Below, in pieces: positions 9,744 to 20,715 of a stretch of 64,000 nucleotides of DNA (its first letter is position 1; each line of letters opens with the position of its first letter). The notes under the pieces were generated by a model. It was not told the origin of the DNA, searched no databases, and saw nothing but the letters and a program-made list of their open reading frames with translations. Made by a program: the position numbers and the translations under genes. This stretch comes from Morinoia aosen (Eukaryota; Arthropoda; Malacostraca; Amphipoda; Talitridae), in NCBI GenBank assembly GCA_030386875.1, contig CM059575.1, forward strand, positions 52,544,859 through 52,608,858, given 5' to 3'.

Positions 9744-11127
9744 TCAGTCATCAACATAGTCACCATTTCTATTCATTACATCCTCCCATCTAGCCATAAG
9801 CTTTCTGATTCCTTCTTCATAGAATTTTAGTAAGTTTGTACTAGAAAAAACTGTTTCATTTCGACCTCTTCTCTTGCAGTAAGCCTTTGTCGCATTAAAT
9901 GATTCTGTAAGCTCCTGAAAAGATGAAAATCGGTAGGAGCAAGATCGGAAAAGCGACCACAAACAATAATAATGGAGCAAGATCGGGAGAATATGGTGGG
10001 TGATGCATGACTTCCCAGCCAAATTCTTCATTGAGATTCTTGGTTGCTCTTGAAGTGTGGGGTCCTGGCATTATCATGGTCCAGAATCACTCCTTTCGAT
10101 TGATCAAAGAAGGCCGTTTTTCCTGTAAAACTGCTTTTAAACGAGTTAGCTGCTGACAGCAAACTTCAGATGTTATTGTTTGATTGTCACCCATCAGTTC
10201 ATAATAAACAATTCCCTTCAAATCCCACCATACACACAAAATAATTTGTTTAGGGTGCAGTCCACTTCTCAGCTGTGGAATTGGCTGTGAACCACGACTT
10301 TGCGCTCAACATTGTTCTAGAGGATCCACTTCTCGTCGCCAGTTGTGATTCGGTCTAAATTGTGCTTCGGCCAGTTGTGATTCGGTATGATTGTGCTCGC
10401 GGTGGCACAGTGGTTAAGGGATCAGCCTTGTATGTTGGAGACGAGGATTCGTATCCCGGCGCTGGCGCAGCGATTTTCCCCGTTGGGTATGAGGGAAAGC
10501 TCAAGCACAATGCCCCACTCAACCCAGGTGTCGGAAATGGGTACCGGCTTTACGGGGGAACCGTCATGGTGTCCTATATATAGTGTTAGTTATAAGACAT
10601 TTGAAAAACCAATGCTAAGGTCATATGTATCAGGCTTGATTGGAAATAAAGCATCCCAACGATGCCGATGTTTCATAATAATATAATTTATAAAAAAGGT
10701 GCCTGAAGTTCACGGGAACGCAGTGAAACACAACAGGTCACACGCTGTTGCCTGTTGATTTCTGACACATCGTGTGGGACCCATTTCCCAGCCTTTGTAA
10801 CGCTGCCAAGTCTTTTCATTTCCCGATATATGGTCATATGGCTTACATTAAAAGTTTTGCTCAGTTCTCTAGTAGTGCAGGTTGGATTTTCATCAATGGC
10901 AGCTTGCAATTGCTCAGAATTGAGTTTTTTGAGCATCCTGCTCTCGGTTCGTCTTTCAGACTGAAGTCATCCTTTTTTGAAACGTGAAAACCATCTTCTG
11001 CAGGTTTTTTCATTCACAACATTTCCATTGGTGTCTTGAGTGTTTGTGCTGCGGAGCTTGCCGTGTTGCCTTTATGAAATTCAAACAGTAAAATATGCCT
11101 GATGTGCTCTTTACTTGCAGTGTACAT
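9744..11127 (-). pseudogene. Mariner-family transposase pseudogene, interrupted by a SINE
   Basis: Read on the minus strand, the ATG at 11127 begins MYTASKEHIRHILLFEFHKGN. A helix-turn-helix region (10936-10688) follows, with TTRELSKTFNVSHMTIYREM and GKWVPHD. After the SINE copy at 10393-10673 come GDEK-like and WDLKGIVYYEL motifs, then PHTSRATKNL and YSPDLAP near 10060-9970. The C-terminus, RKLMARWEDVMNRNGDYVDD, ends at 9744. These are the ordered blocks of a DD34D mariner transposase. Frameshifts near 9960-10000 and 10930-11030 and the SINE make it inactive. An A/T-rich end with CTGGACAGAAC lies near 9690; the other terminal repeat was not found. Confidence 0.9.
10393..10673 (+). mobile_element. 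tRNA-derived SINE (family B), copy B1
   Basis: The 5' head has the two internal RNA polymerase III promoter elements of tRNA genes: a box A-like TGGCACAGTGGTTAAGGG at about 10403 and a box B-like GGATTCGTATCCC at about 10445. Conserved body blocks are CCCGTTGGGTATGAGGGAAAG, AGGTGTCGGAAATGGGTACC and GGGGGAACCGTCATGG. The tail is GGAAATAAAGCATCCCAACG. It lies inside the mariner transposase, so it inserted after that element. Other copies are at 31653, 50811 and 54262. Confidence 0.88.
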
Positions 11128-12634
11128 TAGGGCTGAAAATAGTTATTAGATTAGTCGTTACTTCCTGACCATTTGAAATAAAATCCAGTGTTAAAATCAG
11201 ACTAACACAACGGAGAGAATGCGTTTTTCTACGTACTTTTCTCCCAATTATTTGTTTCAAAACTTAACCGATATAAATATTACGATCCTCACGTATTTGA
11301 TATCAACACAATTGAGGGAATGCATTTACTTCGTACTTTTCTCCCTACCATTTGTTTCAAAATTAACCGATATAAATATTACGATCATCATGTACTCGAT
11401 ATCAAGTCATGGTTTTAATTTTAAGATATTCGAAAGCACTTTTCACTCATATTGAAGCATTCTGAACATGAGACGTAGTTCATTGGCAATGGCTTAATTT
11501 CCTGCGCTCGTGTTTGCATTGGTGTTCCAGCTATGTAAAAAATATTATGGACTCGTGATCCAATAACGCACACCCTAACAAGAGTATTATCAGCTATGTG
11601 TCACAGGGATTTTGTGTTCTTAGTGACTCACATTTCAGTTTGCAGTTCCAAACCCAAATTGATTACCGCAAAGAAAGAGGATGTTAAATGTGAGGATATC
11701 TTAGTAACTACTTTCTCTACTTCGGTCTTATTAAAACATTTGTAAGAGACCTCGGATTCGACGAATGTCATAACTTTAAATTTTAATCTTATTCTGGTCT
11801 CAAATTGCTGTCGTAAGCTTTGTATGGTAAACTCTTCTTACCATTTTATTTTAGTGAATACACTACGACAACACTAATTTTAGATAGTTAACTTTTGTAC
11901 GGTCCCACCTATATTGAAAATATTACAGCTAGCAATGTGAAACAATTAACAATACCTTTCATGTCTTTGACCCCGAAGAACTCTTTGCGCCAGTATTATT
12001 AGCTTAAGTAAGAAATATCATAATCATCTCCTGTTTTGTTATAGCGAATATTATCGCTGGGACACCTTACATAGGGAGGAAGGAGCGGATATGGGTTTTC
12101 TCTGGATGTAGGGTATAAACAAATGTGAGGCATAACCAAGTGTAGAGGCATGACCGGAAGAGGAAGTGAAGTGGTGCCGGATGGGCGAAAGGAATTTTTG
12201 GATTTTGGAGTTGATAATTTATTAGAAAAATACTAAGCCCCATTTCGATTTCCGGGCACCACAGATGAAATACTACTAATTGTGGAAAAACAACCTTCAT
12301 TCCGCTATATTGAACAAACAGTTGTGATGCTCATTTTAGTCTACAGGAAGAAGGAAGATCAATATTAGAATGACTTAGCAAACGTAAAATAAAATAAATT
12401 CTTACTTTCTAGCAAAAATTTCAGGAATTGAAACTTAGAAACTGAAACTCAGCGCCGCACCCCAAATACAAACGATCCTTTTATACATACTATTTTTTTA
12501 TTTTTATTAACTTGTGCTTCTCTCTAAATCCTGTGTCGACAATTTTCATGTGTATTACGATAACCATGTATGAATTGCAATTAAGGATCTAAATCATTTG
12601 TTTCAACACTCAACATGGATATTACGATAACCAT
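11128..12634. other. Old repeat-rich stretch, no gene recognised
   Basis: A ~110-bp tandem duplication lies at 11205-11415, both halves containing TTAACCGATATAAATATTACG. Related pieces (ATTACGATAACCATGTAT) recur near 12555 and 12610 and again near 19806, so this is flanking DNA of an older repeat. Short frames at 11219-11455 and 12067-12300 show no motif. Confidence 0.4.
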
Positions 12635-13019
12635 GTATAAATAGAAAGAAAGAAAAGAAAGAAAAACGGTTTATTTCCAATAGAGATGATACAAAAGTAC
12701 CATCATTGGTTTTTAAAATATCTTAAAATTAATACACTTAGATGATACACACACACGAGTATTGAAAAACTCGTGTCACTAGTCAAAAGAAATGATTGAG
12801 GGCAATGAACTCCTAATCTAGCTTAGTCTACATTTGATAATACATGTAATGATAATTGTAAGAGATAACACAATTTCATGGACGATGCATTTTCATTGTG
12901 GGGTGAAAACACTTTTGACAGTTTACATGTACATGACATAAAACTTCGCAATTCTTGACGCCAGGAAATAATATATGAAATCGCTTGTTTCGGTCAACGT
13001 TCACAAGTGTCATTTTAAG

Positions 13020-13155
13020 GAAGCATGAAAAAAGAAATATATATATATATAAATATATATCCATATACACACATATGTACACATACGTATGCATGTGTGT
13101 GTATATCCATACACACACATACACACACACGCACACATATATACATATGTGAGGA
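13020..13155. repeat. TA/CA simple repeats
   Basis: ATATATAT followed by mixed CATACACA and ACACATAC tracts inside the 3' region of the OTU LINE. Similar tracts lie near 13380-13460, 14110-14200, 30880-31020 and 33120-33180. Confidence 0.85.
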
Positions 13156-14370
13156 CCAAGAAGATTATAGGTTTTGTATTTCTGATTCAACAATTTTAAC
13201 ATAACGGTCATTAGTTAACAAGCATTTTATTTAAATATAAATGGATGATCGCACAACAAATGTATAGTTTTTACATGAATGCTTTACAATACTAGAGATA
13301 TGACGAGTTAGGTAATGTTACAAGTTGAGAGTGCACAGAAAAAAGACCATTATCTCTAGTAAAATGCTAGTTGTCAGTTTAGTACACATATATGTGCACG
13401 TATACATGTAAATATTTACACATACACATGCACACATATACCCACGCACATATTTACACCTAACTCGTAAGCATACACAAATGCATTTCTATTCATCGAG
13501 GCAATACATACGCATTCTACAGAGTGTCATACGCATAGCGTGGACACGTACACATTTACACAAGTAAGCATGTGCACAAATATCAGCGTAAACTAGTCAG
13601 TATAAACCAGAATTCCAATCGAGGGAAACGGAGAAAATATGTTTTATTATAGCATGAATTTTATAAAATTTCGTACTAAAAATAGTGGCACAAAACAGTC
13701 TACTTAAGTCAGAAACATGAAAACGATTGTGGGACGTGAATAAGAAAGAAAACATTAATGTCCTATAAAGGTTTCATATTAGAAAAAAAATCACATTATC
13801 TTTGAAATATGGCGCAAATTGTCGTCAATTGATAAACAAACATAGGTATCACATCATTATAAGCATATAACTATAAGCCGAATAAGTATATTACTGCGGT
13901 ATAAATGGCTGATCACACAACGAATTTATTTTTTTACATGGATTCTCTACAATTTCATATTATAAAAATACATTATCTTTGTAATATGGTGGCAGAATGT
14001 CTGTAATTGATCAACACACACACACATAGGTACCATGACGGTCTAGTTTGATGCTCGCACAGAAACGGAGAGGAATGACATAAAATGCACCTTCGACTGG
14101 TTCATCTACTCTAGTGCACACAGTTGTACGTGCACATATACACACCCATATGCGCACACACACCTATATACGTACACACATATACAAGTAAGCATGTCCG
14201 CAAATGACAACGTATAGGCGGTCAAATCATAATACCTACGCATACTTCAAAACTGCTGTTTGATGTCTTGAATTATAAAACAATGAGCGAGGGAGATTGT
14301 TCAGCAATGGAGATACCAGGTAAATGAGATTCGTCAGTACTCATTCAGTATGTTCTGTAAGTAAGGATTA

Positions 14371-15850
14371 TTATTGAGACACAAGATTACGAGTTATTTT
14401 GGCTTTAAATTCTCTCGGTCTTTGAGGGACTTTAATACTCAGGGGAAGTTTGTTCCACAGTAAGGCGCCTGATATGGACAGAGCCTTCTGCCCTAAGTGA
14501 GATGAACGATAGTTGACTAAGACATTATTGTTTCTGTTCGTTTTTTGATTGGTTACAGTGGGTGGATGGAAACGCACTATCTCAGCATTGCTCTGAGGAA
14601 GATATAACGAGGAGAATACGTATTGGGCCTTCTGCATGAGGAGCCTTTCTTGGATAGGGATCCAGCCGAGTTTATTGAGGAGAGGGGTACGTGATCACTT
14701 CTTTTGAAATTACAGTTGCATACCACCTTGGCTGCAAAATTCATGCATTTTTGTAAGTCCCTTTGAAGGTATTGAGGTAAGTCTCCCCATACTAGGCTGC
14801 AGTAGTCAATGCGCGATAACACAAGGGATTGAATGGCTAATAATCTGGATTTTTCGTCTAGCATACTTTTTATACGATGAAAAAACATTAAAGTTCCGTA
14901 GATTTTGTTGCAAGTAGTCTCAACGTGAGATTTGAAGGACATATTTCTATCGAACCAGATACCTAGATTTTTAACTTTTTCTGATGCATTAATTTTATCA
15001 TTTCCAACTGCAAGAGTAAGATCTGAAGTTTTTTTAATTGCATCTTTGGATCAAAAAATAATGCATTGTGTTTTATTAGCATTTAATTTGAGACCATTTC
15101 GGTCGTACCATGATTTCAGGCTAGTCAGTAAAGTTTCGGCTTTAACTTGCGTCTGTGGTATTTCCGATACAGAACTTGTTATTGCAATTAGAACATCATC
15201 TGCATACATTGAGATCCGTGTGTTAGAAGGCATTGGAGGGAAATCATTAATGAAAATAGAAAACAGTAGCGGACCAAGAATGGATCCTTGGGGAACACCA
15301 AAATTGTTTTGAATGAATGGGGACAATTTGTTTTCTATGCGGACTGCATGAGATCGATTTGACAAGTAACTTTCAAACCATTGCGTGTCTATTCCCAAGT
15401 TCAGTATTTTACGTAGAAGTCTTTCATGTTGGACGCTATCGAACGCCTTAGAGAGATCGAGTAGTAGCAAGAGTGTTACATTCTTTTGATCGATGTCACT
15501 GTATATTTTTTCAGATATATTGAGCAGAGCGTCTTGAGTGCTAGTATTTCTTCTATAGGCATATTGATTTTGGTGGAGTAAATTTGACTCGTCCAGGTGA
15601 AATGACAGTTGATTTGTCACCACTTTCTCCAATAGTTTGGACATGACAGGCAAAAGACTGATGGGCCTGTAGTTTGATGCTGTATTTAGGTCACCACTTT
15701 TGTGCAACGGTCTAATAATGGAGTGTTTCCATTGGTTTGGAAACGTATTGGTTACTATTGATGTATTAATTATCAGACGAATCCATGGTGCTGTAACAGG
15801 GAAACTGTCTTTGATATATTGAAGACTGATACCATCATGCCCAACTGCCT
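14371..15850 (-). pseudogene. OTU LINE: reverse transcriptase and C-terminal part
   Basis: On the minus strand this reads GHDGISLQYIKDS, NYRPISLLPVMSKLLEK, LLLDLSKAFDSVQHERLL, GVPQGSILGPLLFSIFINDF and the catalytic MYADD, the ordered motifs of a LINE RT. A TGA at 15051-15053 interrupts an otherwise continuous frame, which resumes with a thumb-like segment at 14942-14700 (LSRIDYCSLVWG). A frameshift between about 14700 and 14640 precedes the C-terminal block LWNKLPLSIKVPQR, ending at 14371. The layout and LWN..LP block suit the CR1/L2/Jockey branch; finer placement needs a tree. Confidence 0.9.
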
Positions 15851-16935
15851 TTGTGTTTTTAGTGAGTATAAGATGTTTCGTAACTCTGGTAAATCGACAG
15901 GGCGTGGTCTCCACTTGACATCAGTCCTCGAGGGTGCAGTGGGGCATGAATTTTTAATTGTCGTTTCATCTGGATTGGTACACACCTCACTGAAAACTTG
16001 AGCCCCTACTTTTGAAAAGAATGTGTTGAAATCCGTGGCTGTTGCCAAGGGGTTTTCAAAATTACTTATGCGATCTAAATTTTTATATGGGGCTACCTCA
16101 CTAATGATTTCCCAAGTTCGCTTTGGGTTATTTTTAGCCGTTATCAGTGCCTGGTGGAAGTGAGTTTGTTTCGCTTCAGTGATTTTCTTTCGAAGAATTT
16201 TTTCATGTTCTTTATATCTCTTGTATAAGGTACTGTTTGATCTATTGTTTTTGTACTCTCGCAAGTTAGCTTTCTTTATTCTGCTCATCTCTTTAACTTC
16301 GTCAGTAATCCAAACAGTCCGTTTTGGCTTGGTTTTTTTGGTGACGTAAGGGGCACATTCGTCGAGAGCTGCTGTGAAGTTCTCGTTGAAAATTGACACT
16401 TGTATGTCAACATCGTCAGATTGCATCATTTTCTGGAATTCGGTAGACCTATCGAGTAGTTTTTCTTGAAATAGTTCTGCTGAATAGTGCCTTTTCGAGC
16501 GATAGGTCATTAAGCGGTATTTTTGTCTTTCCTTCGCAATATTAATTTCACATTCTATAGAGTGGTGATCGGAAATAGAAGGTGATATTACTGTACTAAG
16601 TATTGCGGTGGGATTATTTGTTATTGCTAGATCGAGGAGAGTTGCAGAGACTTTAGTGATGCGAGTCGGTTCTTTGACCATTTGTGATAAGCTTAGTTTA
16701 TACAATAGTTTGCTTAGCTGATTGTTTTTGTCCGTTAGGTCAACATTGAAATCTCCGAAAGCAATGAATGATTTTTTTGCCTGAAGGATTTCTTTGAAGG
16801 TTTCCTCTATGAAATCTAGTGTTAGATTTAGGAGAGACGATGGGTGCCGGTAAAGGCTGCCAATGATTATTGATTTGTGTTTATTTATTTGCACTTCTAA
16901 CCAAACCATTTTAATGCCTTCGCAAACTTAATTCG
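15851..16935 (-). pseudogene. OTU LINE: C-terminal half of endonuclease and linker
   Basis: Continuation upstream of the RT on the minus strand. It shows IGSLYRHP, the catalytic block AFGDFNVDL, LLDLAITN and the terminal SDHHSIE, which are the second half of an apurinic-type (EEP) endonuclease. A charged linker to the RT follows. A one-base frameshift near 15850 separates it from the RT frame. The reading stops at the junction with the nested LINE near 16936; the first half of the endonuclease continues beyond 18744. Confidence 0.88.
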
Positions 16936-18745
16936 CTAGTAGTGAAGATGTTGAGTACAAGCACTTTCCCGAACTCCCTCAAAATTGCTAGAGTAACCCC
17001 AATCTTTAAAAGTGGTGAAAAAACCTGTGTAAACAATTATCGACCTATCTCCATTCTACCAATTATTAGCAAAGTATTCGAAAAGATTGTGTATAAAAAA
17101 GTGTACTCTTATTTTGAACAAAAATCATTTCTTTACGATAAACAATACGGTTTTCGCTCTAAAAAATCAACAACACAGGCTATATTAAATCATTTACAAT
17201 TCCTCTATTCTAATATAGATGAAGGAAAGCCTGTCTTCTCTGTATTTCTTGACTTCCGAAAAGCATTTGATTGTGTGGACCATAAAATACTATTATCGAA
17301 ACTACACTGTTATGGCATTCGAGGGATTGCCCATGATTGGTTCAGATCATACCTAACAAATCGGAAGCAATACGTTGTCATTGACGACGCAAAATCGGAC
17401 CCACAGACAATTAGCCATGGAGTTCCACAAGGATCTGTTCTCGGGCCTCTCTTGTTTCTGATTTTTATCAATGATATTGTGAAATCTACATCATTCTTCA
17501 AATTCATACTTTTTGCCGATGACAGTACGCTTTCTGCGGTCCTTCCGAACCAAAATCCTGCTATGATTGTGGAGAGTATAAATACTGAACTTCACAAGGT
17601 TTCATCGTGGCTCAAAGCTAATAAAATAAGCCTAAATATCGATAAAACAAATTATATTACTTTCTCATACAAGAAAGATGTATCTCTCCCATGCATTAAA
17701 ATTGGCGAAGGTGAAATCGAAGAAACCAACTCATGTAAGTTTCTGGGCATCATAATAGATAAACATCTGACCTTCAAAGAGCACATCACTCATATTAGTT
17801 CTAAATTATCAAAATCCATCGGAATCCTAAATAAAGTTAAAAATTTTCTGCCTGAAACAGCTTTACAAATGCTCTACCGAACGCTCATTTCTCCATACTT
17901 GCAATACGGAATAGAAGCATGGCACGGAACTGATAAAAATAAAACCAACAAAATTTTTACTCTGCAGAAAAGGGCTGTCAGAGCGGTAAAGAACCTAGAA
18001 TATAATGCTCACACAAATGATTCTTTCAAAAATTTACAAATACTTAAACTTTCGGATCTCTACAAAATCTCCATCTGTAATTTCATTTACAAAACATTAA
18101 GAAATGATGGCGACAATAGCCTAAGACAATTATTGACTGCGCATACTGGTCATCACGACCATTTAACCCGAAATAGAAGTAAATTCATGCTTCCTTATTA
18201 TTCAAAGGCCAGGTCGCAACACAGTATTCTCTTCGTTGGAACCAAAACTTGGAACTCTATACCTGCAGAGATCCGTGAATGTAATTCGTACACAGTATTC
18301 AAAAGACATCTTGAGTCTCACTTCCTATCAGAATACTAGTCGTGTAAGATCACCGTGTCGAAATCTTGCCTCCTACATGTAACTAATGATAATGTCATAA
18401 TGTAACTTGCCTTGTGTACCATAACCAATCTTCTCTCTGCTCTTGAATCGTTTTATCGAACATACTGTTAAATATAGCCGACTTGACCTATATTGTAAAA
18501 TACAGCATAAAATATCGAGTTAATTATCTCAATGATCAGTCTAATGCAAAACTAGGTTAAGTGAACTAGGTTAAACTTTTGTACACCCTAGAATAACGTG
18601 ATGGTAGGATGCCCTAGAAGTCGCTGAACTTATTCGGGCCCACAGGTAGCTATACTCTAATTTGACCATTGTACTAGACTTAAGTAAAATTCTACCTCTG
18701 TATCACCTGTGGTAAATAAATTGTTTAAAATTGTTTAAATTGTTT
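16936..18745 (+). mobile_element. 5'-truncated LINE nested in the OTU LINE
   Basis: The opposite-strand insertion begins inside its own RT domain and ends in a tail of repeated AAATTGTTTA-like units (18712-18745) after about 370 bp of 3' UTR (18340-18711). 5' truncation with an intact 3' end is the normal outcome of target-primed reverse transcription. No clear target-site duplication was found. Being inserted in the OTU LINE, it is the younger of the two. Confidence 0.85.
16942..18339 (+). CDS. Reverse transcriptase fragment of nested LINE
   Basis: An uninterrupted 465-codon frame. It reads PIFKSG, NNYRPISILPIISKVFEK, FLDFRKAFDCVDHK, SHGVPQGSVLGPLLFLIFIND and the catalytic FADD at about residue 191. 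A CR1/Jockey-type C-terminal region follows, with LQKRAVRAV and TKTWNSIPAEI, ending HLESHFLSEY. No endonuclease is present because the copy is truncated, and the first codon of the frame is not a natural start. Absence of stops suggests a fairly recent insertion. It differs in sequence from the surrounding OTU LINE RT, so it is a separate family. Confidence 0.92.
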   Translation: MKMLSTSTFPNSLKIARVTPIFKSGEKTCVNNYRPISILPIISKVFEKIVYKKVYSYFEQKSFLYDKQYGFRSKKSTTQAILNHLQFLYSNIDEGKPVFSVFLDFRKAFDCVDHKILLSKLHCYGIRGIAHDWFRSYLTNRKQYVVIDDAKSDPQTISHGVPQGSVLGPLLFLIFINDIVKSTSFFKFILFADDSTLSAVLPNQNPAMIVESINTELHKVSSWLKANKISLNIDKTNYITFSYKKDVSLPCIKIGEGEIEETNSCKFLGIIIDKHLTFKEHITHISSKLSKSIGILNKVKNFLPETALQMLYRTLISPYLQYGIEAWHGTDKNKTNKIFTLQKRAVRAVKNLEYNAHTNDSFKNLQILKLSDLYKISICNFIYKTLRNDGDNSLRQLLTAHTGHHDHLTRNRSKFMLPYYSKARSQHSILFVGTKTWNSIPAEIRECNSYTVFKRHLESHFLSEY

Positions 18746-19680
18746 ATATTTCTTTCACAAAAATACAAGATCCACTACCTCGGCTGGTTTTAGCGCCATC
18801 GTAGCGGTACAACACGTAATCAGGAATGTTAAAAAATGAACTTTGGGTTCGTGAATCAAACCATGTTTCTGAGACACACAAAATGTCAATTTTTTCAGTG
18901 ACCAACATTACTCTGATTTCATCCAATTTACCATTCAGGCTTCGAGCATTTACATGCTTGATTTTGATTTTACCTATATTAGCACTCTTTTTAAAGGTAG
19001 CGAGGTTACTATCTCGATGGGATCGTTCAGGGGATTTATCGATTTTGTCTAAGTTGCCCAGGGTGTTTGGCCCAGCATCTGCTATGTAAGAAAGTCTACT
19101 ATTTGGCTGGGCAGCAGCACTTTGTCAAGATGAGGTAACCCCGGTCTGATTTTTGCCTTGTGTGACAAGAGCACTGTAGTGATCGTTTTTACGATGGAGC
19201 AGTAGTGGAGGGTTATTATTTAATAACTCTGAAATGGGAACGACTGATATTTTCAAAACACAATGATCTCGTTCATCCAGGACGAGAAGTTTTTGGCCTG
19301 TCACATTTGAAATGATTAGTGGTATAAGGTCTACAGCAGCTTGGTCAAAATGTTTTTCGTCAATGTAATTATCTATGAGATTTTGCATGTCGCCACTGTT
19401 CTTGTCAAAAAACTTAGCATATGTGCTGTAGTTTGCTTTACTCTCTGTTTTGATTGCAGCCTTTAGGGAATTGTAATTCCATTTTGATGCTGGTTGTTTT
19501 GTAAGTAGATGAGCTACTGCGTGGAGGAGGCAGTGTCCATCGGCTTTGGTGGGAATAAGTTTTATGTTCCATGATTGTTTCAATTCATCATTCATTAAAT
19601 AGCAATTAAGGGTCTCTATGCTAATGTAATTGAATACATTTTTAGCTTTTATCTCAATACTTGTTCGCACTAATGAAAGT
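18746..19680 (-). pseudogene. OTU-type protease fused to endonuclease N-terminus (OTU LINE)
   Basis: On the minus strand, the ATG at 19670 begins a domain with PTKADGHCLLHAVAHLL at residues 40-56. This is the OTU cysteine-protease signature, with Asp44 and Cys47 as expected catalytic residues. LHRKNDHYSALV supplies the expected His164. A single in-frame TGA at 19125-19127 follows. Beyond it the same frame continues into HVNARSLNGKLDEIR and DILCVSETWF, the first half of an EEP endonuclease with its metal-binding Glu. OTU enzymes normally cleave ubiquitin chains; its role in a retroelement is unknown to me. The reading ends at the nested LINE near 18745. Confidence 0.82.
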
Positions 19681-19689
19681 GTTTTTCAA

Positions 19690-19913
19690 ATGAGCGTCGC
19701 GAGGATTGTGTTCTCTTAGTTCAAAATCAGATTAGGCAAGGAAAGGAACTCATTTTTGTTGTACTTTTCTGTAAATCATTTTTGTCTCAACTTTCTACAC
19801 GGGCATTACGATACCAATGTATTATAATCAGTTAAGGATATTAATGTTAAGATGTTTTAAAAACCAATGTATCGACATTTCGTGTTTGTACTTTATGGGA
19901 AAATAAATCTTTT

Positions 19914-19989
<76 letters not shown>

Positions 19990-19990
19990 T
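19690..19990 (+). repeat. LINE 3'-end relic with TTTC microsatellite
   Basis: TTTTAAAAACCAATGTATCG and GGGAAAATAAATC lead directly into about 20 copies of TTTC at 19911-19990. This parallels the 3' ends at 12635 and 54925 and is probably the 3' stub of a related LINE. Confidence 0.7.
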
Positions 19991-20081
19991 TAGCCTCCCT
20001 ACCTGCAGCAACAAATGCGATCCAAAGAGAGGAAGGAGGAAGGCACCATTTAGTATGAAAGCCTTCTTAACTCTCAGCTTA
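19991..20081 (+). mobile_element. Internally deleted family A copy
   Basis: The family A head (AGCCTCCCTACC to GGCACCATTTAGTATG) is joined directly to the distal block AAAGCCTTCTTAACTCTCAG, omitting about 230 bp. It sits immediately after the TTTC tract and before the full copy A3. Confidence 0.75.
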
Positions 20082-20090
20082 GATTAGTTG

Positions 20091-20436
20091 ATTAGATTAG
20101 TCGTTAGTTTTAGCCTCTCTACCCAGCAACAAATGCGATCCAAAGAGAGGAAGGAGGAAGGCACCATTTAGTATGGAGTTAAGGAAACGCGGAATCTACG
20201 CAGAAAGGGCATAGAAACAGTAAGTTGTGAAAGAAGATTATGAAACAAGACCGAAGTTGAAGAAGAAAGTAGTAGGTGCTGAAGAACAGGACAGCAGTGA
20301 ACCGAAAAAAGGTGGTCCTTAACATAACAAAAAACATATTCCAACAAAAAGGCCTACCTAACTCTCAGCTCGGGCACATACATTGTCCCCCTGGGAGCGT
20401 TAATTCCCATAGATACAATAGTTGTATCCCCCTGAG
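20091..20436 (+). mobile_element. Family A SINE-like repeat, copy A3
   Basis: Full-length copy, from ATTAGATTAGTCGTTAG to GTTGTATCCCCCTGAGTG. All family landmarks are present in order, including AACAGGACAGCAGTGAACCG. No clear direct repeats flank it, perhaps because it landed beside another family A fragment. Confidence 0.85.
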
Positions 20437-20700
20437 TGAAAAATAGTAATCCATTACGATAATTATCACACAATCTAATATTTCATTTATTTTTATAGAT
20501 AAGCACTCAACATTAACATTAAATTGAAGTAGTCGTGCCCTTAACATATAGCTCAACAATTGGACAGAACTTCTGCTACAACCTGATACTTTAACCAAAA
20601 GCCAAGCGGTATATATTCTACAACTTTTTGTACGCTCAAATGTAATTCGTCAGTTGTTGAAATGAATAAAAGAAGGCACCTCCAAGTTAAAACTTCGAGC
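20437..20700. other. Spacer with a mariner-end relic
   Basis: GGACAGAACTTCTGCTACAA at about 20571 matches, with two differences over 27 bp, the outer end of the mariner at about 9672-9700 read on the other strand. This suggests a remnant mariner terminus. Otherwise AT-rich with nothing recognised. Confidence 0.4.
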
Positions 20701-20715
20701 GCATCTTTGTCCTAA

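Larger units (their letters stand above)
12635..19680 (-). mobile_element. OTU-protease LINE, split by a nested LINE
   Basis: A minus-strand non-LTR retrotransposon running OTU protease, endonuclease, RT, C-terminal domain, long 3' region. It ends in AATAAACCGTTTTTC and a TTTC repeat at 12635-12720. The end block ACCAATGATGGTAC plus TATTGGAAATAAA recurs as a solo 3' fragment at 54925-55012, supporting this as the element's 3' end. The plus-strand LINE at 16936-18745 interrupts the endonuclease. The 3' region includes the CA-rich tracts at 13020-13150 and 13380-13460. The 5' boundary is not exactly defined. Confidence 0.75.

Noticed and set aside
10400..10460. tRNA gene at the box A/box B sequences (also at 50820 and 31900)
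   Set aside because: No cloverleaf with matching acceptor stem; the same ~280-bp body follows in every copy, as expected of a SINE.
14932..15312. 126-codon plus-strand ORF
   Set aside because: Shadow of the minus-strand RT; the reverse strand carries YADD and GVPQG.
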